From the NCBI RefSeq assembly GCF_964340395.1, contig NC_135549.1, positions 3,939,001-4,003,000 on the forward strand: a stretch of 64,000 nt of DNA, given 5' to 3'. The notes under the pieces were generated by a model. That model was given only the letters and a program-made list of their open reading frames with translations, searched no databases and was not told the origin of the DNA. Position numbers and translations under genes: made by a program. Numbering within the stretch: the stretch's first letter is position 1; the number at the start of each line of letters is the position of its first letter. Below are positions 38,801-53,800 of this stretch, piece by piece. This DNA is from Glandiceps talaboti. Lineage: Eukaryota > Hemichordata > Enteropneusta > Spengelidae.

Positions 38801-41800
38801 CCATCTTCTGCAAATTTGTGTTGTTGTCAGGCTATATGAAATATTTTGTGTATATTATATCCTACAAATGTTTGTGTTATGGGCAATGGCCTAGAATTAC
38901 AAGGACTAAATACCACTATATTTACTTAAATAGTATGTTGAATTTTCAAAAAAATGACGTAATACTCTTTAAATCACAGGAAAATGACTGTCCAAGTAAA
39001 ATATGTGCCGGTTAGATCACAATATTTAATACTACATCATCCAATGGTGGTTAAGATTCTGGATAATCTTGCACAATAATTTATCATTCCTATGACAACC
39101 ACAATTTAGAATAATCAGGAGATTACAAAATATTCATGATGACAGTTAAATTGTTATGGATGGGTGATATCTTGTCATATCAGTGGAGTAGTTTGGAATT
39201 AGAAGGATAAGGATTCCTTGCAGTATTATTGCAGTGTTTAGGGTGGAAAAACACAATCACAATCACAAATCACAATATTATCATCCTAGAATAGAATATT
39301 ATCATCCTAGTATAGAATATTATCATCCTGGTATAGAATATTATCATCCTAGAATAGAATATTATCATCCTAGAATAGAATACATGTATTATCATCCTAG
39401 TATAGAATATTATCATCCTAGAATTGAATATGATCATCCTAGAATAGAACATTTGCTCACAAATGACTGGAAAAATCAGTAAAGGTTATCCAAGCTAAAG
39501 TTGTTCAATGACATCAAGGAAGTGAGCAGTGTGAGGCTGCAAGATGTCAAATCCTTAGCACTGAACAGGAGGACTGTTTGACTTTGTTATTGAGGTCCAG
39601 CCATGATAAAAAATGATCAAAGGTGACTGACTGACTTGGGTCTTTGTTCTTTTCATGTCCAATGTATGCTTAGCTGTTGCACGTCTATCTTTCTATCCTA
39701 CCATTGCTATACAGATATAACCACCAGAAACCAATATCAATGCTAGACTATGAATCTCTCTCAACAACCCCAAACCTCTACCAATGCTAGACTAAGACTG
39801 TGAATCACTTTCATACAGAAAGCCCAATCAGAACATCTCAAAAACCCCAAACCTCTACATCATGTATACCTACTATTGCTATACAGATGTAACCACCAGA
39901 AACCTGTTTATCAATGCTAAACTGTGAATCGTGCACTTTCACACAGAAAGCTGAATCACTACATCTCAACAACCCCAAACCGCTACCTATAGAAAGTGAA
40001 GCAAACACAAAATGATATGACACGAAGATAGATGTTACAGTTACATTCAATGCAAAGAATATATTGAACACACCTGATGGTATCTCATTCGGATCCTGTG
40101 GACTCTGTTATCAGTCATATCTTACACATTGATATTCCAGGTACATCAGTGTCAGTAGATTTGTTTGATCTCTCTCCCTCACTTTATCAGATTTAGACTT
40201 AAATACAGACCACCTTGGCTGTAGACAGCATATTGATGAGGTGTGAACATATTTTCATATCTTGTGATATGTATGCCCTACATGTATATTCACTTCAGTA
40301 CTGATAATGCATTTTATTCCAAGGGAAAACCAGGTCTGGAAAAAAATAAAATGTACCTCAGATGAAAACACATACACTATGCAGGAGAATTTTTATATTC
40401 TGAAAATTATGTAAATTAATTATTTACATGTAATTTTTCAATGGAAGAAGATAAGACCCTTGCCAATAATCATTATTTATATGATTTTTTCCTGTCTGTG
40501 GTATGGTTTATTCAAAAAAATAAATAACCAGAAAATATTTAAAATTTCTTGACTGATTTTTATGTAAATTTAGAAAGACAAACATTTTATTTCCTGTTCA
40601 AGCGGAGTTTTTGGAAAGGTGTAGAAACCGTGGTAACAGAGGAGGGAAATCTGCTAAAATTTGCAAAGATTTCCATACCATGTACCATGATTTTGGTTGG
40701 GAAGCCAGGTAAAATGCCTTGGGAACCCAGGTAGATTTTACCTACTTACCACCCATAACAAAAACACTTGGGAATTTTTGGAGGAATTTTTTCCCCCATG
40801 GGGTGCTGTTGATGTATACAGACATTAATTGTTATTGGCACAACCAGTCTTAACCATAAAAACAATACATTTAGTTTCAAAGAATGACATGTACAATTCA
40901 AGATGTAGAAGTGGGAGTATCATCCTTTGTAGCCATGGCAATATATGATGACCGATGCTGCATCTTTGATGACATTGGAATAATCACTATGGAAACCATT
41001 TGAATGAGATCATTATATTCAAACCAGAAATTACGTCAATTACACACACATAAATAGAAATCTAAACCCCAAAAGAGTACTAATAATGCTGTCACCTTAT
41101 TAAAACTATTTGGTTTTCTTTCTAAAGGTCAATGCTGTGAACTCTAATACCTGTTGGAAGATTACACTTTTTATGGAGCATAAAGAAAATATTGAGGAAA
41201 TACTAAAGGGGGTAAGTGTCATATGATTCTATTTTTTTTGTTTAGTATGATAATTATTTGTAATTAGAATATATTTTGTCATAATAATTATATTCTTCTG
41301 TGTATTGCCAAAACTATACAATACAGCTAAACCTTGGTATACAAAGGATTTTCCAAAGCCTACAATATAAACAGCAGGGTTCGCACGGTCCTGGAAAACC
41401 CTGGAAAACCCTGAAATTTCAAACCCTCCCTGGAAAGCCCTGGAAAACCCTGGAAAAATGCGCCCTACCCCTGGAAAACCCTGGAAAATGATCATGTATA
41501 ATCGATCAATTAATATTGACGATCGTCATGTCTGTGCTCGAGCCACCCATTCATATGATTCTGAATCTCGTAAATGTGAAATTGCGAAAATATTTTCAAA
41601 GTCTTTCGCCACGCCGATTGAACCCAGACAGTCAAGCGATCGTTCCACGAGACATTTTGCCCCACAGACCGTGCCTATTAGTTGAATGGGCGCCGCAGTG
41701 TTTCTTTTGATCTTGCATATATTGCTACTCCATACATCTCCCCGTCGTCATTTCAGGGACATGATATTGTAACAGTCCCGGCCGCGCCGGGGTAACATGT

Positions 41801-44800
41801 ACAGTAGGTCTGTTAACAAGATTATCGTAACACTGTAGCGAGTATCAACGCATCATCAACCTCGATTAGAAATTGTTACAAGTTCGGCGCACTAGTCGAC
41901 TGACAGTAATACTACAAGATAGGGCTAGGGCCTAGGGAAGTGCAGTTGAATTTCCGGGTTGTGGAAGTACGGTTGTGACTTTTATTTCGTCGATAAATGG
42001 GTATTTGTGTTACATGTTCTAAAAGAATAACTACTGTTTTATGTTGTCGGTACAGTAACATTCGTCAATGGTCAAGTTGAGTTGAAATCGCGATGTTCCG
42101 CAACTCGTGGCATCCGTACATAAACATCGAGATGCTAGCGATGAATGTATTCAGTTATTCACAGCTCGAAATTTCGTTACGTAAATGACGTTTTTATTCA
42201 AAATTTTGAAGAAAAAAATTATTTTAGGTGGCTTATAAATCTAGTAAATCAAACCATACAATAACGAGGACAAACTTTAGTTTTTGATTTATTTTTCTGG
42301 ATATGTCTGAATTAGACTGACGAATGCTGCGACTCAATCTTACACGATCAATGCACCAGCTTGACGAAACGGCTACTTAGGGGGTAGGACAGAGGTTTCT
42401 CCGTTAATCTTAGCGTGTAAACGTGGTTTTGAAACCAATATCTTGCATAGTGTCGATTGTCTTTAAAATGTTTTGTGACATATGGGAACTGTTGTTGATT
42501 TTTCTCGTCCACATCAGACAATTAGATGTCATTCAAAAAATATACTTTATTGTCAACACCCCTGGAAAATGGCCAAAATCAATATGAATACCCCTGGAAA
42601 ACTGACGAAAAACCCCTGGAAAGTCCTGGAATTTTGTTTTGCTTTAAGTGTACGAACCCTGAAACAGTTTAAAGCCTCGTTAGCTATAATAAATTTGTGC
42701 TAATTTTCATTGTTTTGCCATGATTTGAAACATCCATCAAAATTGTATTAAAAATTTATCCTTCTAATTGGTTGAATTACCTCAGTCATCGCTTGTACTC
42801 AGTACACTGGTTTGATGTCCATATGTAAACAGTATGAATAAACTGTCCACATTAATTAGTTTTTAGGCAACAAATTGAAAACTTATTAAAGGTACATTGT
42901 AACTTTTTGCTCATACATGTAACTTTAAAATGATAATGGTAATGATAATATTCAGGGAAGAGGTGTCTTCAGAAAAAGATTGAGTTATCATGTGCATGAT
43001 ACATGTATTTGCCTTCAATCTGTTGTTGCTGTTCTTTATTGGCAGTCAAGCCATACAAGTGATTACACATGAGATATTTATAACTATCTAGTGAAATTAA
43101 CATAGCCTGCAGCCCAAGGAAGCTTAGGAAAGAGCATCAAATGTTGGATTTCATTCTATAAAATATAGATGGCATTTATATCATTCAATCAGTTGTTTGT
43201 CTCCAAAGATGTTCACCAAGTCATGTACATATGTCAAGTCCTTGACCTTACTGATTGCATGGTTTTTCTGATCCACCTGACAATTACATTTAGTTAAATC
43301 ATCCCTGGTAGAGTGTAAAGCCCCACAGCATTGCTGGATTTCTATGCTTCATATATGTTGAATGTTACTGTAACAGTGTAGAGAGTATCAACTCTATTTC
43401 TTTAAATGAGGTGTGTGGTAAAAATTTGGTAGAGTTAAACATACAATGTAAAAATTTGGTGATCATAAAATCCTACATTCATTACTACATGTATTTATGG
43501 TGTAGCATACCCTTAATTGTGTAGTAGCCGATTTTGTGACCCTGAATCTCAGTTCTTATTCAGTTTCTAACTCACAGATTTAGCCAGAAGACAGGCAAGT
43601 TGTACTGGTTTATGGTAACAAAAGTAGGAAGTAGGAAGCCATGATGAAATTGTTTTATAAATTAAAAATCCAAACTATGCACAATCCTCATCCATATGGC
43701 CACCATTAAACTCAGTTACAATAATCATATGTGTAGGCTAGTTGTAGAGATTAAAGAAAATGTAGTTACAATAATCATATGTGTAGGCTAGTTGTAGGGA
43801 TTAAATGTAACTTTTAAAATTCTTTAGAAATGTACATTGAGCAATGGAAACTCTGTATAATGGTATTGTTTTTACACACTGAAGAGTTATATTAGCCATA
43901 AGTGATATGACAAAAATAAACAACTGTATGATTACTATTATGATCGCTGTTCTACCAACAGGTCTTGTCATATTGTCAACGTTTTGGCTTGCTTTAAGAT
44001 TTGATCAATATGGTTATTTATTTTCATCTAAATAGAAGCATGCTATGGTAGTTCATATTGGTCATACATTGCTTAATGGTCTAAAATGCAGTGCACACTC
44101 TTGGTTGTAAAATGCAGTGCACACTCTTGGTTGTAAAATGCAGTGCACACTCTTGGTTGTAAAATGCAGTGCACACTCTTGGTTGTACTTGTGACGTTGA
44201 TAAAATACTGCAGTAATGTAACAAGCATATAGGTTACATAATAAAATGTTCCCTAGTGATGGAAAGTGGAAGAAGATGTATGGCAACTGGAATGAAACTT
44301 AGTTGGAATTATGTGTCTCTGTCCACAGTAACCACTAAATCATCATTAAAATTCCCTAGGGCATCACTTTCCTGCCATGGCAATTCTAGAAATCCATGTA
44401 ATAAAATGAAACTCATCATTTACACATGAGTACCTTGCAATTACTTCTATACCATTCCCTGGTGGAATTCCTTGTTTTCCTTCCTCCATCTACATCATTT
44501 TACAGCTTAATCCGGGACCAAGATAGAATTCATATCTCTCATCTTCTTTATAATATGTGTCCTTTTTAACTGTAAAAAATAGAAATTGTCACAAATTTAG
44601 ATGAAAAGTTGTATGAAATCTATGCATTTATTGATTTCCCATCACAACAGTTGACAATACTGTACCTGTGTATTTTTGTATTGTTATTAAATTTGAGATG
44701 ATATTTGGATATCATATTTTACAGTATAAAGTTAAGTGTAACACTCTACAAAAATGTTGAATAAAATTATAACGCTGCATGGGACTTCCAATAAACTTCA

Positions 44801-47800
44801 CCATTAAATATTCTGCCACTTGTGAAAAAACTTATTATCAGATACACTGCCATGAGTGTAATGACTTCAGCATCCATTGATAGATTGGTACCATGTCACC
44901 ACAGTAATTGTAATTTCATGTCTGTCTTTGGGAGACTTAGCTTGTTGAAAACTACATGTGTGTAAAACTATACAAATATTTGAAAACAATTTCTTTATCT
45001 GTAATTGTTATTACGATTCATTCTTTTGGAAGATAACATACCTCAATATAGGCTTGCTTTCCTTTCATTGATTTTTGATATGAACATATATCAGTCAATA
45101 CAAATCATAATGTTGGTGAATTTTCCCATTAATGGGCTATGTTTCAATGCTAGGTCATCACATAGTGTTATCTTTAATAAGAATGATTACTTATCCCTAA
45201 TCTGAAATGGGCCTTTAATAGTACTTAGATTCAACTTTATTGAACAGATATACAATGTATTCAGTTCACCAGTATAACAGCCACAGAATATCTGTGCCAC
45301 ACTATATATCTGGTGACGTTTGTACCAAAGTATGATGGCCAAGCAATTTGTATCATACACAAGTATATGTATTAGTTCATAGTGTAATTCTGCCACAGAA
45401 TATCTGTGCTACATCAGTATGTGTTAACGTTTTATACCATAGTATGATGGGTAAACTACATATAGATGTATGTATGTTATCATCAGTTCAGGACTAATAA
45501 CTATTGTCGCCTATGGGCAGGACAGGGATTGTTGCAGTATCTATTCCGATCAGTCGGCTAGGGGTTGTTGTACTGGCAACACATATGTGTTATGATTAAT
45601 TTGTTAGCTTTGATATGTACTGCTGACAGGATACATGGTGAAATATTAAACAGTTTGGAATGGATGCATTAAAGCTGAAAGCTATGTGAAGTATGTTATA
45701 ATGAGTATGTGTATATATCCATGTATGTCAGGCTTGCTAACTAGACACCCCTCATTGATAACAAGGCAAGAATGAAGATGAATTTCAGTAATGCAAAACA
45801 TCTGGTTAACATGTCATTCCATGCTGGGGTTGATTGTATGGTAATGTTTATGTGATAGCGTCATTCTGATACATATACTGTAGACTCTAAAGAGAGCTAA
45901 TTATGCCACTTTCTGTGTTTAAAAGAATGATAATGATCAATATTCGTAGATATTAAAAATGACATCTCAACAAAATTCAGTTCTGTATGTTTTTAGACAC
46001 TCTAAACTAGGTTTTACCCTGTGAAAATGGAGGAACAGCACAGAGCCACTAAATGTAAAGTATGGTGCCAAAATCTAGTAACTTCAACCATTTAAGTGCA
46101 ATTCTACATTTATAAATTATTGATAAGTGAAAAGTAGGTCAAGTAGGATGTAAAACAGCAAGATATACATAGTCATAAATTGTAGAAAGTTATATTGACA
46201 AGATCCTGTCAAGTGCCAGGGTCAACAAGGTCATTGTCATAGTTACTAGATCCTCTCAGGGTCAACAAAGTCATGACCATTCCTTGCAGTTAGGAGGATA
46301 TGTCCTCATGAGGTCAAAGTATAAGGTGACTTGATGTACATGCAATATTTAGTAGAGGTGAAAATAAAGATCAAAGGATGTAATGTGGGTGGCAAATAGA
46401 AATGTAACAAACAAATTCTTTGTATATGACTTATATCTTACAGTTGGAGTTGAATTCAGGTTGTACTTTTATATTTGACAAACACAGTTTTCAACTTGCA
46501 TACATGTTTGGTGGCGCTGTTCATTCATCTTCTAGTCAGTTATGAAATCTTGGCAGTATACTACTTGTAAAGCATAACTAGAAAATGATATGTGGACTTT
46601 ACTATTGATATTCTCACAATGGATCCTTTCAGCAGAAATTAAATCTCTTAAGTATTTTTCATCAAAGCTACCTCTCTATCTTGTCTGAGATCACCATGAA
46701 GTACTAAATAAAGAAGTGTTTACAGTGAAATAAAACCTTGAACATGAAGTTTTCCACTAGATGTATAACATTTGTTGCTCACTCACTGACATCACAAAGA
46801 TCTCCTAGGTGATGATGAGTATAAACACTTCAAGTAGCAATATTAAATTTAAAAGTGAAACAAAGTATATTAAATGGGTGAGAAATAAAAAGTTATGAAA
46901 AGAATAAATGATATGAATATTAAATACTAAATAGGGAGTTAAGTGATATATCCATGGTTTGATTGGTAGAAGGAAGAGCTGAGAATGGTATGGAAGAACA
47001 TTACAAAATAACGAGCCATTTCGATAAATATTGACATGTCTGTTTCTGTGTCTCTACAGGGAGATGTTGTCCGATTGTTTCATGCTGAACAAGAAAAGTT
47101 TTTAACCTGTGATGATTACAAAAAGAAATCTTTTGTTTATCTAAGAGTAACTGCAAGACAGAGTGCCACATCAGCTACAAGCTCTAAAGCATTGTGGGAA
47201 GTTGAGGTAAGGTCATAACAATAGTGTGTACCCATGCATGGAATAGTTGTATGTATTGTTGTTGTAAGAGCAGTGCTCAGAAAGTATATATCTTAACCAA
47301 TAGAGGGCGCTCTTTACCTCATCATTTGTAATGTATATGCTCGTCAGTAGATATGTTGTATTTGTCTACCTTCTTCAGTCTTCTTATGAAGAGAGAAGAT
47401 ATTTATATTTGTTCTAAGTTATTGCTTACCAGTTTGATTAGTAATTAATTGGTTGATATTATTGTTTATTTTCTTTTTAGGTGGTACAGCATGATCCATG
47501 TCGTGGTGGTGCTGGTCACTGGAATAGTTTATTTAGATTTAAACACTTGGCTACTGGTCAGTACCTGGCTGCAGAGGTAGGCACCACTTGTTCATAGACA
47601 CATTGTAATACCTTAAAATTGAACATTTATTTTATTTCTAAAGCACTATTTTAAAAATATTTCAAAAGTGCTGTCCAAAAGGATAAAAGAGATAAAAATC
47701 ATACAATACAAAATTTGAAATTAAAAATACATGGATAAAATATGCAGTTTTGAATAATTGCTAAAGAGAACGAATAAAAAAACCCTACAAAGTAGAGAAA

Positions 47801-50800
47801 CCCCAGTGAATTCCCAGGTGAACTCATATTTTTACTCTATTAGCAGGAGTTCTGAAAACCTGGTATGAAAGTAAGGAAATGAGTAGTCTGTAAGGTACGC
47901 CGTGACGGGGCGCCCTCAAACATCGGCCAACCCCTAGAGATGAGAGGAGGCCAGTGAGAACGAAACGTCACAACGTATCTTACAGTCTAGGAAAAGAGTA
48001 GAATTGTTAAAACGTTTGGATTTTGTTTTTACTTGACAGGTAGACCATGATCCACAAAATGATAGCACACGAGAGAAGCTCCGAGGTCCTCAGGGAAGTG
48101 TAGTGTATCATTTAGTGCCTGTACCACATGGCCATGACATTGCCTCAATATTTGAATTAGATGCTACAACATTACAAAGAGGAGATTGTTTAGTACCTAG
48201 GTCAGTTGTCTTTTTATCTGATCTTATTCAGTGTTTTTGAAATCTGTGGTAACAGAATGGGGGACTCCGGTAAAACTTACATCAATTTCCATATACCCTG
48301 TTGCATAATTTTGGTGGGTCACATCAGAAAATATCCATGGAAGTCACCTCACTTGTATCCCTAATTTATACTGCCCTTCTTAGGTTGAAAAGCTGAAACC
48401 ACTCATTAAAATGTTTTTACTTTAAACGTTGCACATATTTATTTCCATTATTTAAATTAAAGGAAGGTGTTGTAGAATTGCACATACTAAATTTGACAGC
48501 TTTAAAATGTCAGAAAGTAATGCTAAAATTCTAAGTTTCTAACACCATAATAGTCGATGAACAGAAATGTATATCTCGTCAGCTAGTATTGATCAACACA
48601 GAATATTATACTTGTGAATATGTGTGTTTAAGAAAGTTCAGGTGTTGGTATTTCAACACACAAATGAAAGGTGTGAAAACAGGTGAAAACTTGAAAAGTA
48701 ATGATTCACAGCTAAGAGCATTGTGGTTTTTACAACAGTTTCTGACACACTCCATGTATTGCATCCCATCATAGCTAAACTTGTTTTCTTGATTCATAGA
48801 AATTCTTACGTGAGACTTCGTCATCTGTGTACCAATACATGGGTTCACAGTACACAGATTGCATGTGACAAAGGAGAAGAAAAACCAACCATGTTAAAGG
48901 TAACAAAATATATCAATTGAGTCAAAATATCCCTCCAAGTTTACTTTTATGGAAGGAAGGAAGACAATTCTTTTCAAATGGTAAAAATCAATACACTGCT
49001 CTCCAAACACAGTAATGGCTTTATGATTTTACTTCCAAACTTTGGTGCAGTTAGAAGGCGTGTATATAATTATCAGAAAACCAAACTGTTGTTACATGTG
49101 TTATTTTATGTGTGTTATATAGTCTTCAAAGTGTGTGGAAAAAAGGTAAGGTCCAAAGTGGTGTTTTCAGCTGTAGAGGGCGCTGTATTCATTCCGTCAA
49201 CATAATTGAATGTACTATATGGTTTTACAGATTGGTACTGCAACAGTACGAGAAGACAAAGAAGCCTTTGCTATTGTACCAGTCGCTGCCAGTGAAGTTA
49301 GAGATTTAGACTTTGCCAATGATGCCAGTAAAGTATTAGGTTCTATTTCAGTCAAGATGGAAAAATCCTCCATTACTCAGAATGAAAGGAGGTAGGGCTA
49401 CTACCGTATTTTGTTATCTCAGTTAACCTTTACCAATGATATAAGTACTTCTGTTTCAACATTTTATACACTGTACAGAATTTTCATAATTGTCTATGAT
49501 AAAGTTACTGTCACTTCACTAGTAGTGCATTAATCCAGAAAAATGAAGAAAAATTACATAATTTTATATTGATCATCAAATTTTAATATTTGTTAGTATA
49601 TTTTGTTAGCACAGATACTACTGAATGATTGAGTGAACAGTTTTAATGGTGCAAGCACTTGTTATGTGATAATTTAAGAAATGTGGTATAATTTGTCTAA
49701 CACCATTTAGACACTGGTAAATTTAATACCCCATCTGCATTTTATATTTAATGATAAAACTCCATCAAACTCTGAAAAGACAAACTACCTGACATGAAAT
49801 AGTTCAATTAATACATTGCATTTTTGAAAAACAATAGCTTAGACATTACAGTTGTACTAAAATTGGATGTTATTTTCAGATTTGTAACTCAGCTTCTGAC
49901 AGACCTTGTATTTTTTGTGTCGGAGCAACCAAACAATGGAGGCGATCCTCTTGCAATTGTGGTCACCAACCCAAACAGAGACAGACAAAAACTACTTAGA
50001 GAACAAGATATCCTAAAAAATGTAAGTTAGCCGTTGATTACAATGATAACTACTATAAAAGTACAAAACTAAATTGTTAGTAAAACTTACATTTGTATTT
50101 AGTGATATTGCTGGGAAGTAGCTGAGAAACTCTGTGAAACTTTAGATGTAGACACACTGTAGATAACATATCTGGAAGTGTAGAAGAATAGATAAGATAT
50201 GTAAGAATTGTAGAATACATGAGATATGGGTTTGAGAACTCTTTCCTCAGTATGGTGTGATGTTTGTTTTTTGTTACAGATATTCAAATTACTCAAAGCA
50301 CCATTTACTGAAGGCGGTGAGGGGCCTTTACTTACCATGGATGAGTTGTCGGATCAAAGACATGCACCACTAAGACACATGTTTAGATTATGTTATAGAA
50401 TTATCAGACTATCCCAACAAGACTATAGAAAGAACCAGGTACGTAAAAGGCCTTAAATACTAATCAAATTGTGAACTTCAAGTACTATCAAATACTGTAT
50501 TTTCAAGGCATTTAAATTTTCTCTGAAAAGAGAAATTGGTTGTTTTTCATGTACCTAATTTTCACCTATTTTAGAAAGTATCCATGAATAAAGAGTATAT
50601 TTGTAAGAAATTTTATTTTTATCAAAAATCCACACTAGCAAAAACTGTGAAAATAAATTCCATGAAAATTCAGGATATTATTGAAACCATGTTTGAAGTG
50701 CCTAGCTTTTATGTGAAACTGACACAAAGTTTGTTTATTCCAGTCCTTACATGTAATATTCAGTATTCAATACAGTTTACAAGAATTGTTTTAACTTTTG

Positions 50801-53800
50801 AATTTTTGTACCGCATTGAATTGAATTGAATTGAGTTGAGTTTAGTCTAGTCGACACCCATATTGAACATTTCTGAAGAGTGAGAGGATAGAAAATAGAT
50901 ACACATTAATTAGTCTAGTCTAGCCACTCAAAATTTACAATACATTGTACTAGTAACATGAAAATATTATAATATATGAATGCTACAGGGTCTTGTTGGA
51001 ATTTTGTTGATATTTTGATTTGTGTCTTGCATGATAGGAGTATGTAGCCAAGCAGTTTGGGTTTATGCAGAAACAGATCGGTTATGATGTATTAGCAGAA
51101 GACACAATCACTGCACTACTACATAATAACAGGAAACTACTAGAAAAACACATCACCTCAGCTGAAATTGAGACCTTTGTTAGTCTTGTAAGGAAGAGTA
51201 AAGAATGCAGGTAAGAGAGTGGGGGTTAAAGGCTCATGTCAGAATACCATTAAACTTTAGGTGTAAAAAATAGTTGTCTAGCAAAGCTTTAAGAACAAGT
51301 TGATCTAGAACAAGAAAATAATCCTTATGGCTGGATGGATAAGATAACACTAATGGTAAAACTTGGGATTGAATCATTGGCTTTTAAGGAAGTGTTAGTT
51401 TGCATGGATATAGTTTAGAAGGGAGTCTTTAAGGATGTAGTGTATTCATAGAAAATGTAAATGTCCAAGTATTATGATACTGATAAATGACTACATGAAG
51501 TGCTGCCAAGATTTCTCCTGTACAACTATGCCAAGTGATGATGTCTCATAAATAAACATACAGAAATGTACATACAGGTTTAACACTAGTTAACAAATCA
51601 GAATTGCTATCCATGTGTTGTATCTTATTATGATTTTCAAAATGCTGTGAGATTGCAAGCTAGGGGTTGGGAATGGATGACTGTATCTCCATTGGTACTT
51701 TGCCGTTAAGACATTGGGAAGTTTGTATGAAATTGACAAATTGTTGTAAGTTTCATTACTTTTAAACATAATGTGAATTACTGATCCAGAAAACAAATAT
51801 CTGATCTCATTGTGGAACCAGAAACTTAGATTTGCATCAGTTAAAGTAAGTTCCAAAGAAATCGCATACATAGAGATAAACAGTTAGCATTTGAATTTCC
51901 ATCTATCAATTGAAGGTGACTGAGACTTTACAGTTATAGTCTTTGTAGAGGACAGTCGTCTATTGTTCTACAAATAGTTGTTTGACTAATTAACAAGTTA
52001 TTGATAGGAAGGTGGCAAAGACTTCTGTCAGAGTGAAACAAATTCTGTCCACAAATAGTGATAAAACTGTTTATGTTGTGAGAATGAATTTCTTGTACCA
52101 GTTGTTAATAAACATATTGTGTTGTTAGAGAAAGATATCAAGATGGTCATAACAAAATATATAGCTATCTTTGAGATAAGTGAAACTATCCTTTTCATAA
52201 ATACAGTTTCATGTAATAGTGTGACTTCCTTTCTGAATGGCTAAAACATAGTTGTAGGTATGGAATTCACCAACATGATTTGTCTTGAATTTTGACATGT
52301 CAATGCATTACTGATGTAGTTCAAGGTTTCTAAGTCATAAAAATTGATTGATTCATCACTTGGCATATCAGTTAGGTGTATTAAAAAAAGGAAAAGAATT
52401 ACCTGAGCTTGTGTTCAATTTTGATCGATGTCAGATGTTTATCATGGTCCAGGTCATCTAATGTAACATGTAGATCACTGTGCTGGACAGACTAGTTCTT
52501 GGTGCAGTTGTTGAAAACTGGACTATGATGAACAAAAAATTTATCTGTCAATATCTTAAATAATGTATTATAGCATTTGAATAGTTCTGATTCTTTTTGC
52601 TGGATGAATGACATTGCATGGCAAAGTGTGAGGTTGCCATACTTTTTTCCTGGTTCAACCCGTACTATATTCAGCCTTGTTACTGTGGAATACGATACTT
52701 TCACCAGGATTTATTTACACATATTTCTGCTATAGTGTCAATACAAGGGAAACATTTGTTACTAATACCCAAGTCCTGACATTGTGTATCATACACATAA
52801 TATATTGTCAAATTAGTAAAAATGAAACCCAACTGATTTTCATTGAAAATGAAATCTCTGGAAATGTTATTGTTTTCCACAGTAGCTTACTCTGTGCATA
52901 GAAAATATTAAGTTGTGCACTCTGCTGTATTGTGTGCCTTTCCATAATCCAAGGAGCCAGTGAATGCCACAAGCTGCAAGATCTTCTCTTCTAGCTGAGA
53001 AAAGCAGAGAATGATTGATTGTACCCCTCTACACAGCTTGTTTGTGTACCACATGTAGCATGTTTGCTTGGTTTTGATATCTGCATGAGGGACACCTTTC
53101 TGTTTCAGTTGAAGATGACAACATGCACAGACAGTTTTATTTTCAGGACGGCTTAAAAGTACAATAACAAATGAAAGATGCAACATTTGTTTTGGGTTGT
53201 TGTGACTTTCACAGCAAATTAAAAATAAACTACACAGGCATAGCCATGGTGATGTGGGTTGAAGTATAGATTTAAAATTATTGTAAATTGCAACATAGTT
53301 TATAGCATGACCCCATGAAACAGATGTCTTATGCCATGCCCAGTGGTTGGAATGCCTTTATGCCATGCCCAATGGTTGGAATGCCTTTATGCCATGCCCA
53401 ATGGTTGGAATGCCTTTATGCCATGCCCAATGGTTGGAATGCCTTTATGCCATGCCCAATGGTTGGAATGCCTTTATGCCATGCCCAATGGTTGGAATGC
53501 CTTTATGCCAGACCCATGGTTGGAATGCCTTTATGCCATGTCCATTACCAGCATGTCATGCTATACCCATGGTGGGGGATGTCTTATGCTGTGATCCAAA
53601 TCATTATCCTGTGATTCAAACGTCCAATACAATGAGTAGTATTTGAATGTCTTATACCACATCCATGATGAGAATGGCTGCATGCCATTCTTATAATCAA
53701 AATGTGTCATGAATTATCACAAGATATAAATGTATGTACTGCCCATGTTACTCTGAATGTCTTTTGCCATGCCCATTTAGGAATGTTGTGTGCCATACCC

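Noticed and set aside
41229-41495. Minus-strand frame rich in GFSRVFQ repeats
   Set aside because: Translation of CCTGGAAAA subterminal repeats at the transposon's left end plus flank.
41375-42661. Possible coding gene in the GC-richer island
   Set aside because: The island coincides exactly with the transposon limits and contains no frame resembling a transposase or other protein.
53315-53646. Three overlapping ~90-codon frames over the 29-bp repeat
   Set aside because: All three forward frames being open at once is a repeat effect, since the unit length cycles the same peptide through the frames.
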